Shown here piece by piece: positions 25,424 to 33,749 of a DNA stretch of 64,000 nucleotides. Numbering within the stretch: the stretch's first letter is position 1; every line of letters begins with the position of its first letter. A model generated the notes under the pieces. The model ran no database searches, was not told the DNA's origin, and saw nothing but the letters and a program-made list of their open reading frames with translations. The DNA comes from Ignavibacteria bacterium. Its GTDB lineage: Bacteria > Bacteroidota > Ignavibacteria > Kapaibacteriales > UBA4661. The DNA lies in the NCBI GenBank assembly GCA_013298775.1, contig JAAFIV010000013.1, positions 48,254 through 112,253 on the forward strand. Direction: 5' to 3'. A program made the position numbers and the translations under genes.

Positions 25424-25786
25424 ATGCCTGAACATTTCTTCTTTTTTCTCGGACTTGGTTTCATCCTTACGCATGAAATGGACGCTATTCGCTGCAAGGA
25501 ATGGCTGATGTTGCCTATTACATCATTTCTCAAAGACGAAATAGGTTTTGTTGTGTTTACTATCATTCACATCCCGCTCTACGCTTGGATGTTCTGGAGT
25601 TTGACCATTCCGGCATCGTTACCAATGTTTACTCGTGCTTGGGATATTTTTTTGATTGTTCATGTTTTTTTGCACATTCTTTTTTTGAAACATCCTGAAA
25701 ACCGCTTCAAAACATGGGTTTCGTGGTTTATCATCGTTGGTGCAGGTATTTGTGGTGCAGTAGATTTACTCTTTTTATTTTTCTGA
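25424..25786 (+). CDS. DUF6713-like small membrane protein
   Basis: 120-aa protein with four hydrophobic segments. FFFLGLGFILTHEMDAIRCK at the N-terminus and IVHVFLHILFLKHPENRF in the third quarter carry the conserved HEMDA and His-rich pattern of DUF6713. No function is known. It follows the regulator by 35 bp in the same direction. Confidence 0.6.
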   Translation: MPEHFFFFLGLGFILTHEMDAIRCKEWLMLPITSFLKDEIGFVVFTIIHIPLYAWMFWSLTIPASLPMFTRAWDIFLIVHVFLHILFLKHPENRFKTWVSWFIIVGAGICGAVDLLFLFF

Positions 25787-25840
25787 TTTTTGTATATTGT
25801 TGTCTCAAAAAATCATTTCTCATGTAATCCTCTACCCGCT

Positions 25841-26209
25841 ATGCGCACAATAACTGTCCTTCTCATTGATGATGATATGCGTGTTTCCGAGCTTCTTAAA
25901 CGCTTTCTTTATGAAAAGACCTACAACGTCGTTACGGCGGAAAATGGCGTAAAGGGCGTAGAAGCCGCATTCCAACACAATCCCGACATAATTTTTTGTG
26001 ATATTATGATGCCCGAAATGGATGGCTACGGCGTTTTGAAAGCAATTCGCGCTGATGCCCGCACCAAAAGCATCCCTTTTTTCTTCTTGACCGCAAAATC
26101 TCAAACAGAAGATTTCATGGCTGGCATACGCGCAGGAGCCACCGGATACCAAGCCAAGCCTACCTCAAGAGATGAACTCATTGAGGCGATTCAGGGGAAT
26201 GTGTTTTAA
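25841..26209 (+). CDS. Single-domain response regulator (CheY-like)
   Basis: 122-aa receiver with no output domain. The acidic pocket is in LLIDDDMRV, the phosphoacceptor Asp in IIFCDIMMPEMDGY, Thr in FFLTAKSQ and Lys in YQAKPTSRDEL. The ATG at 25841 gives a canonical N-terminus. No kinase is adjacent; the orphan kinase at 5960-7291 and CheV are in the window, but pairing is not shown. It is convergent with the ada gene, 6 bp away. Confidence 0.85.
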   Translation: MRTITVLLIDDDMRVSELLKRFLYEKTYNVVTAENGVKGVEAAFQHNPDIIFCDIMMPEMDGYGVLKAIRADARTKSIPFFFLTAKSQTEDFMAGIRAGATGYQAKPTSRDELIEAIQGNVF

Positions 26210-26215
26210 ATCTCG

Positions 26216-27367
26216 TTACTTGGTGTAATTTCTTTTTTCTGTATCCAAAATCTTCCGTTTCCGCTCCACACCCCACCGATAGCCGCTTACGTCGCCACCA
26301 GCACGAATAACACGATGGCAAGGATTGATGAGCGCGACAGGGTTCGACGCGCAAGCCGTAGCAACGGCGCGGCTTGCCGACGGCTTGCCAATTTCCTCCG
26401 CAATTTCCGAATAGCTCCGCGTCTCGCCACACGGAATTGCCCTGAGTGCCGACCACACCTGCGCTTGAAACGCGCTCACTTGAATATCAAGCGGCAAAGA
26501 AAGAAGAGCGTCGGAGGCTTCCTCACTCATGGTTTCGATGAAATGCAATATCTTGTTTTTCCATTCCCGAAACTGCGGCGGATGATTCGTTGAAATAATT
26601 GCGCCTTCCATTTCTCCAATAAACTCCGCACCAATACTGGGGTCTCCAGCAAATTCGACGGCGCAAATTCCTTTATCCGTCGCGGCAATCAACACGTAAT
26701 CAAGTTTACATTCCAGCACTTCCACGTACATCACCGCACCTTTGCCGTTTTTTTTGTAGGATGCAGGAGTCATACCCAGCATCACGCCTGCCTTCTCGTA
26801 CAAACGCGAACTTGAGCCGTAGCCCGCTTCGTGCATTGCCTCAGCGACCGTCGCGCTAGATTTCACAAGACTTTTGAAACGATTCAGGCGAAAGGCATCA
26901 GCAAATTCTTTCGGCGAAATACCCAGAACGCTTGTAAAGGTGCGCTGTGCGTGGTCGCTGCTTAAACCTACTTCTTCACCGACTGCCTCCAAACTCACGC
27001 TTTCATCAGGGTTTTCGGTGATTTGCCGTGCGATAAACGCACAGATTTTTTGCACCAGTTCAAGATTTGCATCAGGAAAGCCAATTTGGTCAGGATTGCA
27101 ACGCTTGCAGGCGCGGAAGCCCTGTTTATGCGCTTCTTCGGGTGAAACAAAATACTCAACATTTTTCTCCAAAGGTGTTCGCGCAGAACACGACGGACGG
27201 CAGTAAATCCCTGTTGTTTTCACAGCAAACCAAAATGCACCGTCGTAGCGGCGGTCTTTGGCGAGAACGGCTCTCCACAGCGCGTCATCGCTTGCGTCTT
27301 GTTGAATGGTGAGTGTTTCTTTCACAGAAACCGTGATTTCACGCTGCATGGTGATAGTTGCTGACAT
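26216..27367 (-). CDS. ada: Ada: bifunctional DNA methyl-repair protein and AraC-type activator
   Basis: 383-aa repair protein with all three Ada modules. The N-terminal zinc/methylphosphotriester domain has its four Cys in GIYCRPSCSAR and FRACKRCNP. The middle is an AraC-type helix-turn-helix (EEVGLSSDHAQRTFTSVLGI). The C-terminal O6-methylguanine methyltransferase has the acceptor Cys in INPCHRVIRAGG and the preceding YSEIAEEIGKPSASRAVATA. The start at 27367 fits the family. Methylated Ada is expected to activate its own gene. No alkylation-repair partner is next to it. Confidence 0.92.
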   Translation of the reverse strand: MSATITMQREITVSVKETLTIQQDASDDALWRAVLAKDRRYDGAFWFAVKTTGIYCRPSCSARTPLEKNVEYFVSPEEAHKQGFRACKRCNPDQIGFPDANLELVQKICAFIARQITENPDESVSLEAVGEEVGLSSDHAQRTFTSVLGISPKEFADAFRLNRFKSLVKSSATVAEAMHEAGYGSSSRLYEKAGVMLGMTPASYKKNGKGAVMYVEVLECKLDYVLIAATDKGICAVEFAGDPSIGAEFIGEMEGAIISTNHPPQFREWKNKILHFIETMSEEASDALLSLPLDIQVSAFQAQVWSALRAIPCGETRSYSEIAEEIGKPSASRAVATACASNPVALINPCHRVIRAGGDVSGYRWGVERKRKILDTEKRNYTK

Positions 27368-27445
27368 TGGAGCATCTCCGAAAGTATTGATGAATACTTG
27401 ATTCGGAGGCAAATTAGCATTTTTCACCAGCAAAATCTATCCGAT

Positions 27446-27478
27446 TCTTGTGGTGCAATTTTGTGGTGGTATTTTTTT
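27446..27478 (+). promoter_or_regulatory. Possible Bacteroidota-type promoter
   Basis: TCTTG (27446-27450), a 19-bp spacer and TATTTTTTTG (from 27470) approximate the TTTG / TAnnTTTG consensus, about 50 bp before the ATG at 27528. Confidence 0.3.
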
Positions 27479-27527
27479 GTATTTTTGTGATGCTGGAATT
27501 TTTCACCTTCAATCTGAATTACAAACA

Positions 27528-28175
27528 ATGATACAAGCTGGCTTCAAAGAATGGACACTAAATAAACTGGACAAAGCCTTCGGCACAAAGCAAGTACGCC
27601 ATTTACCTGCTCTTGATACTCTGCTCAGTTTCCCCTACTCATGCGATGCGTACGAGCAGCGTTTCCTTGAAGAATTGCGTGAACAATATTTTTTAGGTGG
27701 CGATGAATGGAACGAAGTAGAATTGGAAAATAAATTTATCAGTCCGCTTATCGTTTTTGCTAAAATTGACAATGAAAAATTTGCCTATTTTCTCGAACGC
27801 CCACTCACGGCAGTTGTTGGCGAATATGAGCTTTCTGGTCGCGTGGACGGCATGATTGCTTCTGGCTACCGCGAACCAGAAACACCTTTTTTCTGCCTGA
27901 ACGAATACAAACGCCAAACCGACCCCGACGGCAATCCACAAGGACAAGTTCTCGCAGCGATGATTGCTGCACGAGCATTAAACAATGATGCGGCAAAGCC
28001 CGTGTTCGGATGCTACGTGATTGGAAGTACGTGGTACTTTGCCGCTTTGGAAGGGGTGAAGTATGCAATAAGTACCCCACTCGTTTGCACAAATGATGGT
28101 ATCTTCGACATTTATCGCGCTCTCAAAAGCCTCCGCGAGAACATTGAGGTAATGATGGAAAAAGAATCACGGTAA
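27528..28175 (+). CDS. Uncharacterised protein with PD-(D/E)XK-like nuclease motif
   Basis: 215-aa soluble protein. The segment LSGRVDGMIASG followed 11 residues later by FFCLNEYKRQ gives the D...ExK spacing of the PD-(D/E)XK nuclease fold, and NPQGQVLAAMIAARALN could be the helix after it. No named family is recognised. It overlaps or nearly abuts the Crp/Fnr gene (2 bp gap), so they are likely one transcript. A restriction or repair role is conceivable but not shown. Confidence 0.6.
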   Translation: MIQAGFKEWTLNKLDKAFGTKQVRHLPALDTLLSFPYSCDAYEQRFLEELREQYFLGGDEWNEVELENKFISPLIVFAKIDNEKFAYFLERPLTAVVGEYELSGRVDGMIASGYREPETPFFCLNEYKRQTDPDGNPQGQVLAAMIAARALNNDAAKPVFGCYVIGSTWYFAALEGVKYAISTPLVCTNDGIFDIYRALKSLRENIEVMMEKESR

Positions 28176-28177
28176 GA

Positions 28178-28747
28178 ATGCTCAAACCCGCACTACACAT
28201 CCTCCGTCGCCACATCGAAGAAATCACCCCACTCTCCGATGACGATTTCACGCGCATTGCAGAACATTTCACCGAAAAAAAACTCCGCAAACATCAATTT
28301 CTTGTGCAAGAAGGCGACCACGTAGCGCATGAATACTGGGTTGTACGAGGGTGCTTAAAATCAAGCTCCATCGGCGCAGACGGCAAAGAACACATCGTGC
28401 AATTCGCCCAAGAAGGCTGGTGGATAACCGATTTTCCCGCCTATTTTCGCCAAAAACCTGCCACGCTCACGATTGACTGCTTGGAAGATGTAGAACTCCT
28501 TTCTCTCTCGCTCCAAAGCCGCGAAGCACTCTGCAAGGAATTTCACGCAATGGAGCATTTCTTTCGGCGCAAGCTCACAAGCGGCTTTGTGGCATTGCAA
28601 GAGCGTGTTTTGGCTCTTCAGCGTTTGCCTGCAAAAGAACGCTATGAAGAATTCCTCGCGCTTTATCCTGCGCTCTTGCAACGTGTCCCCAAACGGCTTA
28701 TCGCCTCGTATCTGGGCGTTTCGCGTGAGACTTTGAGCCGCCTCTGA
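28178..28747 (+). CDS. Crp/Fnr-family transcriptional regulator
   Basis: 189-aa regulator with a sensor barrel (HQFLVQEGDHVAHEYWVVRG, HIVQFAQEGWWITDF) and a winged helix ending IASYLGVSRETLSRL. The reading frame stops right after the recognition helix, a few residues earlier than the protein at 24795 (which ends RLRAKKIR). It is 2 bp after the nuclease-like gene and upstream of the DJ-1/PfpI gene, which it might control. Confidence 0.83.
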   Translation: MLKPALHILRRHIEEITPLSDDDFTRIAEHFTEKKLRKHQFLVQEGDHVAHEYWVVRGCLKSSSIGADGKEHIVQFAQEGWWITDFPAYFRQKPATLTIDCLEDVELLSLSLQSREALCKEFHAMEHFFRRKLTSGFVALQERVLALQRLPAKERYEEFLALYPALLQRVPKRLIASYLGVSRETLSRL

Positions 28748-28868
28748 ACCTGTATTGTGTGATATACCTCACACAAACTTCGTGATGTACCTCATCGTTT
28801 TTGCCCTGCCCTACCTCGTATTTTTGTACTGTGAATTCACAATTACCTCACAATTTTTTCACAGTACA

Positions 28869-29669
28869 ATGAAAACACTTTTTTCTACCCGCCAAGTATT
28901 CATGCTACTCTGTAGTATGATACTTTGTAACTCCTTTTCACTTTTTTCCCAATCTTTTTCTTCCAACCCCATGAACACTCCAACAAAAAAAATCCTCTTT
29001 GTGCTGACCTCGCACAATACCAAAGGTTCAACCGGACAGCCGACGGGCTGGTACTTGAGCGAGGCGGCGCATCCTTGGGAAATTCTTCACAGCGCGGGCT
29101 ACGACGTAGATTTCGTCTCAACACAAGGCGGAAAGCCACCAGTGGACGGTTTGAACTTGAACGATGCAAGTAATAAAGCATTTTGGGAAAATCCTGCAAT
29201 TCAAGCAAAACTCGAAAAAACCTACAAGCCTGATGAAATCAAGCCTTCGGAATATGCCGCGATTCACTACGTCGGCGGACATGGCACGATGTGGGATTTT
29301 GCTGACAACACTACTCTTGCCGACGTTGCAGCAAAAATCTACGAGCAAGGCGGCATCGTAAGCGCGGTTTGTCATGGTCCGGCGGGCTTGGTGAACGTCA
29401 AACTGAGCAATGGTACGTATCTCGTGGAAGGAAAGCGCGTTGGTGCTTTCACCAACGAGGAAGAAATTGCCGCAAAACTGGAAAATGTTGTACCCTTTAT
29501 GCTTGAAACTGCTCTTGTAGAGCGGGGTGCGAAGTTTCACAAGTCAGGTCTCTGGCAAGCGCACGTGGAAGTAGATGAGCGTCTTGTAACGGGGCAGAAT
29601 CCCGCTTCGGCGAAAAAAGTCGGCGAGGAAGTGCTGAAACTTTTGTTGGAAAAGGGTCGTCAGTATTAA
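28869..29669 (+). CDS. DJ-1/PfpI family protein (Hsp31-like), probably exported
   Basis: 266-aa protein of the type 1 glutamine-amidotransferase-like superfamily. The nucleophile elbow is in GGIVSAVCHGPAGLV (Cys followed by His), the upstream acid region is in HPWEILHSAGYDVDFVS, and YVGGHGTMWDF is typical of Hsp31-type chaperone/glyoxalase members. The ATG at 28869 adds a signal-peptide-like stretch (FMLLCSMILCNSFSLFSQ); an internal ATG at 28971 would give a cytosolic form. Proposed roles in the family include glyoxal detoxification and protein deglycation. Confidence 0.8.
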   Translation: MKTLFSTRQVFMLLCSMILCNSFSLFSQSFSSNPMNTPTKKILFVLTSHNTKGSTGQPTGWYLSEAAHPWEILHSAGYDVDFVSTQGGKPPVDGLNLNDASNKAFWENPAIQAKLEKTYKPDEIKPSEYAAIHYVGGHGTMWDFADNTTLADVAAKIYEQGGIVSAVCHGPAGLVNVKLSNGTYLVEGKRVGAFTNEEEIAAKLENVVPFMLETALVERGAKFHKSGLWQAHVEVDERLVTGQNPASAKKVGEEVLKLLLEKGRQY

Positions 29670-29699
29670 CAAAGAAGAAAATAATGCTGAAAGGCATCA

Positions 29700-29730
29700 T
29701 CGCCGCAAGGAATTATCTTTTCTTGCGGTT
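29700..29730 (+). terminator. Weak hairpin after the DJ-1/PfpI gene
   Basis: GCCGCAAG pairs with CTTGCGGT-type sequence around a loop of about ten bases. The T tract is poor, so termination is uncertain. A stronger relative using the same GCCGCAAGAAA stem is at 31108. Confidence 0.4.
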
Positions 29731-29764
29731 GTGATATTTCCCACTCGTTTGTTTCACTGTTTCT

Positions 29765-31078
29765 ATGAGACACTTCATCTCGACTATTGTCTTTATTTTC
29801 CTATTTTCTGTGTTTGCTGCGTGTTCACCGGGAAATTCACCCAAGCAACAGGCAATTACCTCGGACGACACGCAATATTTGCTATTTCAGTTTTTCACCT
29901 ACAACCCTAGTTCTAATGGTTTCACGCAACCATTGGATAGCAATGCAATCAAGAACCAAATGGAGGAGATTTTGACGGCACTGGGAAACGTTCGTGGTGA
30001 CGGAAACTCACGGCAACTGGGGTTTGCCATTGGTCCGCTTTCTCTCGACCATACCGACGAGCAGCTAAGGGCATTCATCCAACAATCGTTTATCGTTGCT
30101 GAAGCAAAAAATGTAGCTGTAGCTTTCCACATTGACGATTCAATGTTTTGGATAAACCGTCCTTATCTTTGGAGAGACCCCAAGAACATCGAATGGAGCG
30201 ATTGGAATGGTACCGTTCTGCCCCATAGGTACATATCGTGGGCACCGGTTGTGCTTGCACCGCAAATGTGTTACAATAGCCCCTCTGTCCGAAAAGAAAT
30301 TCAACGGATTGCACGAGAGGTCATTGGCTTAGAAATCAAAAAAGGTATTGATTTTCTTACGTCCAAAAATAAAGCACAGCTCTTTGCGGGCGTGATTGCC
30401 GGCTGGGAAACACATTTGGCTGATTATCGGTATCTCGAACGCACCGATAGTACTGCCCTACAACTTGGTATTCCTCGTGTGCGCATCGGATACAACGCTC
30501 TTACCAATCTTGGGTTCAGCGCATCAAACCCACCTGCGAATATAGATTCGGTGCTAGAGCGTGTGGTCTTTGATTTCGCAGATTTCTGGGCGGGGCAACT
30601 TGCAGCGGCAAACATTCCACAAAACCGCATTTACACGCATATCTCCTTTCCGGTGCTTCCTGCACAGCAAGAGCAGGCAATGCTGAACCAGCTTAGTATG
30701 AATTTGGGATTTTCTGCAAATCTTTTAGGCTTTACCCATACCGCGCCCAAAACAGCCTTCAACGCTCATTCACGTCCCGGATTCAGCACGTATCCTATTG
30801 GGTTCATGGAAAACGGTGTGGATGGGCAGTTAGCGAAAATATTGAACGAGCTTCCAAAGCAAGGAAATCCACATTGGGCTTCGTCGGAAGGGACAAATCT
30901 TCAGGTTGGAACAAGTACATCCAACGTTTCATGGAACGACTATCTTGCGGGTATGTTCAAAAACGGAGCTTCGGTAGTAAACATTTTTGCGTGGTCGAAT
31001 CCGAGTGTGTATGGCGCTTCTACGAAAAGCTCAGAAGCAATCGCGGCGTACAAGAAGTTTTTGAGTGGTGAGTTGTGA
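29765..31078 (+). CDS. Lipoprotein, possible glycoside-hydrolase-like fold
   Basis: 437-aa predicted lipoprotein: hydrophobic signal FISTIVFIFLFSVFAAC with lipobox Cys. The remainder has a TIM-barrel-like alternation (AVAFHIDDSMFW, FAGVIAGWETHLADY, YTHISFPVL, NIFAWSNPSVYG) with acidic residues at likely strand ends. This resembles retaining glycosidases in layout, but I cannot assign a family. The gene is followed by a strong terminator. Confidence 0.55.
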   Translation: MRHFISTIVFIFLFSVFAACSPGNSPKQQAITSDDTQYLLFQFFTYNPSSNGFTQPLDSNAIKNQMEEILTALGNVRGDGNSRQLGFAIGPLSLDHTDEQLRAFIQQSFIVAEAKNVAVAFHIDDSMFWINRPYLWRDPKNIEWSDWNGTVLPHRYISWAPVVLAPQMCYNSPSVRKEIQRIAREVIGLEIKKGIDFLTSKNKAQLFAGVIAGWETHLADYRYLERTDSTALQLGIPRVRIGYNALTNLGFSASNPPANIDSVLERVVFDFADFWAGQLAAANIPQNRIYTHISFPVLPAQQEQAMLNQLSMNLGFSANLLGFTHTAPKTAFNAHSRPGFSTYPIGFMENGVDGQLAKILNELPKQGNPHWASSEGTNLQVGTSTSNVSWNDYLAGMFKNGASVVNIFAWSNPSVYGASTKSSEAIAAYKKFLSGEL

Positions 31079-31107
31079 GTTGTGAAGCATTTTTTTGTTA
31101 GAACAAC

Positions 31108-31155
31108 AAAGCCGCAAGAAACATCCAGTAATGATGCGTTTCTTGCGGCTTTTTT
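31108..31155 (+). terminator. Intrinsic terminator (bidirectional)
   Basis: AAAGCCGCAAGAAAC pairs with GTTTCTTGCGGCTTT around a 12-nt loop, followed by T residues. It separates the convergent lipoprotein gene and the secreted-protein gene. Confidence 0.88.
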
Positions 31156-31198
31156 AGCACAAAAAAAACCTTGAATTCAAGAAGAATTTCTCGGTAAT

Positions 31199-31975
31199 TT
31201 ATTTCTCTTCGGCGCGAAAAACGGGCTTTGTACTGATGCGTTGGTATGTGCCGTTAAAGGTAACATTCATGCCGCCGCAATTACCTTCGTCGCCACTAAT
31301 GTTGAGCATTGCTTTTTTGATTTTTTCGTTTGAACTAAAGGTAAGTGTGAGTTTGCAGGGTGCGTTTTTGTCGGAGTACACAGCCTGAAAGTTCTTCACA
31401 CTGACAATACCGCTAATGTCGCCCGTGTGAACGTTGTCGTTGTTGCCTGTCCAATACGCTTCTCCCTCAATTTTCAGCGTTCCGTCCGAAAGCTGGCGCA
31501 CATTGATTTCAGCACTGTTTTTGCCAGAGCGTTTGTAGCGTCCGGAGTAGAAATCAACTGTTGTTGGGGGCGCAAGCATTCCAACAGCCCCAAGCGAGAA
31601 AGGAAGCGGTTTCGAGCCATCAGGACGCGACCACACGCCCACAATAGAATCCGCCGGCATTCCTTTTCCCACGTAGCGTCCCTTGAAGAGTCCTGTTTGA
31701 CGTTCTTTTTCGTCAAATTCTTTGAGGATGATGCTATCCTTACCACTCGCCATTCCTTGCACTTCAAGGTCTTTGCCAACTTTTACGTACTGATACGTCC
31801 CGATAAAAACCGTGCCTTTTGCTTGTAAGGTCATCGTAATCGGTATTCCTTTGATGAACCCTTGATATTTCGTGCTTTGCGAAGAGGTACGTGATTCCTG
31901 TGCAGCAGCAGAATTTGCGTAGCAATATGCTAAAAGGAGAGCAAATATGCGGTGTTTGACGATGTGTTTGTTCAT
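31199..31975 (-). CDS. Secreted protein of unknown function
   Basis: 258-aa exported protein: signal peptide IFALLLAYCYANSAAAQ. The mature part is beta-rich with a two-domain look: KYQGFIKGIPITMTLQ and FIGTYQYVKVGK in the first, TVDFYSGRYKRSGKNSAEIN and FNGTYQRISTKP in the second, the repeated GTYQ suggesting a lipocalin-like duplication. Two Cys late in the chain (APCKL, GNCGG) could form a disulfide. No family recognised. Confidence 0.55.
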   Translation of the reverse strand: MNKHIVKHRIFALLLAYCYANSAAAQESRTSSQSTKYQGFIKGIPITMTLQAKGTVFIGTYQYVKVGKDLEVQGMASGKDSIILKEFDEKERQTGLFKGRYVGKGMPADSIVGVWSRPDGSKPLPFSLGAVGMLAPPTTVDFYSGRYKRSGKNSAEINVRQLSDGTLKIEGEAYWTGNNDNVHTGDISGIVSVKNFQAVYSDKNAPCKLTLTFSSNEKIKKAMLNISGDEGNCGGMNVTFNGTYQRISTKPVFRAEEK

Positions 31976-32011
31976 AGTAAAATCCAAGAAAATCCATGAA
32001 AAGAAATGCGC

Positions 32012-32425
32012 TTATTTACTTGATTTCATCGCTTTCAGCATCTTCACCGCCCCGTCCAGCAGAAAATCTTCGTATTCCTTCGTATCACGACCATAGAGCG
32101 CGATTTTCCCCTCTGCGTCGCTGTGTACGCCCCATCCATAGCGTTTCGTAAGCGGCGAGGCACGAAAACAGGGCTGTCCCTTGGAGAAAAACTGCTCGCG
32201 GGCTGATGAAATCTTGCTGGGCGCAAGTCCGTTCTTTTCGGCAAAAACGTGAAACAGCACATCATCCGACGTGTATTTGTACGGATTTTTGCTTATCATT
32301 TCAAATTGCACATTTGCTGCTGTGCGCGTGTCGCCTTTGATTGGGGGAATTTCTGCCGTACCTGCCGGGCAATCATCCGCAACAGCGATGAACGTGTTGA
32401 TGTAGTTTGTGGAGTGTATTTTCAT
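32012..32425 (-). CDS. DUF6157 family protein
   Basis: 137-aa cytosolic protein. NYINTFIAVADDCPAGTAEI and TAANVQFEMISKNPYKYTSD are the conserved start of DUF6157, and ACFRASPL-like CFRASPLTKRYGWGVH is also typical. Function unknown in the family. The start at 32425 gives the normal N-terminus. Transcribed with the flavoprotein gene 44 bp upstream. Confidence 0.75.
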   Translation of the reverse strand: MKIHSTNYINTFIAVADDCPAGTAEIPPIKGDTRTAANVQFEMISKNPYKYTSDDVLFHVFAEKNGLAPSKISSAREQFFSKGQPCFRASPLTKRYGWGVHSDAEGKIALYGRDTKEYEDFLLDGAVKMLKAMKSSK

Positions 32426-32468
32426 ACGGTTTTGCGAGCTATTTGTAAAAAACAAGAAAAACGTGTGT

Positions 32469-33008
32469 TTATGAGGATTGGAGAAATTCCTGAAACGTAG
32501 AGGCAAATCTCTCTACACGCTTTTGTGTCTCGGAATCAGTAATTACGCCATTTGCGTCAATTTTCCCTTTTATGCCTTGAACGAGTAAGATTGTTTCCGG
32601 CGTGAACACCGCACCAACCGTGCGCATGATGAGTTGCAATTCCTCATGCCCCTTTTCACCCGACGCAGAAGCCGTAATAATACCAAGTGGTTTTTTGTCA
32701 AAAATAACCGTCGAAACACACCATTCTATGAGGTTTTTGAGACCGCTTGGAATGCTGAAAATGTATTCCGGTGTGCAAATCAGCACTGCATCAGCATTTT
32801 CAATACGCTTGCGCATGGCGAGGATGCTTGCGGGTGTGTTTTCCAACGAGAGTTCAGGGCTGAAATGTGGTAATTGAGCGAGGTCATCAAATATTTCCCA
32901 CGTGAAATTTTCACCGCTTTTTGAGGCTAAAAACTCAATCAACCGTAGGTTTGATGAGCCTTTGCTCGCGCTACCGTTTATGGCGAGGATAGTTCTAGGT
33001 ACGTTCAT
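32469..33008 (-). CDS. NAD(P)H-dependent FMN reductase
   Basis: 179-aa flavodoxin-like protein. ILAINGSASKGSSNLRLIEF is the FMN phosphate-binding loop, and VLICTPEYIFSIPSGLKNLI has the PEY/G(I/S)P motif of the YieF/azoreductase-like group. GIITASASGEKGHEEL lines the flavin site. It likely reduces quinones, chromate or azo compounds with NAD(P)H. It is the middle gene of a short minus-strand row (NTF2-like, this gene, DUF6157). Confidence 0.85.
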   Translation of the reverse strand: MNVPRTILAINGSASKGSSNLRLIEFLASKSGENFTWEIFDDLAQLPHFSPELSLENTPASILAMRKRIENADAVLICTPEYIFSIPSGLKNLIEWCVSTVIFDKKPLGIITASASGEKGHEELQLIMRTVGAVFTPETILLVQGIKGKIDANGVITDSETQKRVERFASTFQEFLQSS

Positions 33009-33023
33009 GTTTTGTAAGGTTTG

Positions 33024-33410
33024 TTATGAACGTATTTCGCTCACGTGTCCGCCCACAACCCGCCATTGTACACCATTCTCACGCGCCCAGACGCGAGTAT
33101 AACGGAATACGCCATTGGTCACCGTGCCAGAAACTTCGACGGTGAGTTTGGTACAAAGCGAAACAATTGCAACATCGCGCCCGACACGGCGAATACGAGT
33201 ATTTTGCGGCTCATGCGCCCAAAAGCGCACCACACCTGATGTGTACGCTTCTACGTCTTGAATTTTCGTTGCAAGTTCGCCGTTTGGTCCGCTAAAAAGG
33301 AGGTCTTCGGAAATGAGTTCATCCAACGTGGAAACGTCAGCCTTGAGTTGTGCAGAACGAAGGCGTTCTTCGAGGGCGAGGATTTCGAGGTCATCGTTGC
33401 TATCGGTCAT
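33024..33410 (-). CDS. NTF2-like/SnoaL-like protein
   Basis: 128-aa single-domain protein. LEERLRSAQLKADVSTLDEL and SEDLLFSGPNGELATKIQDV have the two-helix then cone-shaped barrel pattern of the NTF2-like superfamily, ending in YTRVWARENGVQWRVVGGH. Members are often DUF4440-type with no known substrate. It lies 15 bp upstream of the flavoprotein gene, so an operon is likely. Confidence 0.75.
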   Translation of the reverse strand: MTDSNDDLEILALEERLRSAQLKADVSTLDELISEDLLFSGPNGELATKIQDVEAYTSGVVRFWAHEPQNTRIRRVGRDVAIVSLCTKLTVEVSGTVTNGVFRYTRVWARENGVQWRVVGGHVSEIRS

Positions 33411-33617
33411 ATCAATGTGGTTGTTTCTTATCAAATATTGAGTGATTGTTCGAGGTCAGTTCAAGAAGCATATCCGCGATTGCCTCATCTTGTAATATTG
33501 TACGCGATATTTCCTTGCAAAATAGCCCCATGTTCCAACGCAATGCAAGTATGCTCGTCCCACGATTTGCTCACTTCGTCCCATATACGCGCAGTGCGAT
33601 GCTGAGTTTCAGACAGC

Positions 33618-33655
33618 AAAAAAAAAACGGCGTACACACTTGATTGGACGCCGCT
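33618..33655 (-). terminator. Intrinsic terminator for the glycosyltransferase gene
   Basis: Read on the minus strand: a GCGGCGTCC / ACGCCG hairpin followed by about ten T (the A run at 33618-33627). It lies 95 bp after the glycosyltransferase stop. The rest of the 33411-33749 gap shows nothing recognised. Confidence 0.75.
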
Positions 33656-33749
33656 TTGCTACAAAGAATTAACTTTGAATTGAAAAATTGTTGTACCAAA
33701 AGCAAGGAGCTATGAGCTGAATAGTTATCATTGATGCCTCAGCATAGTA

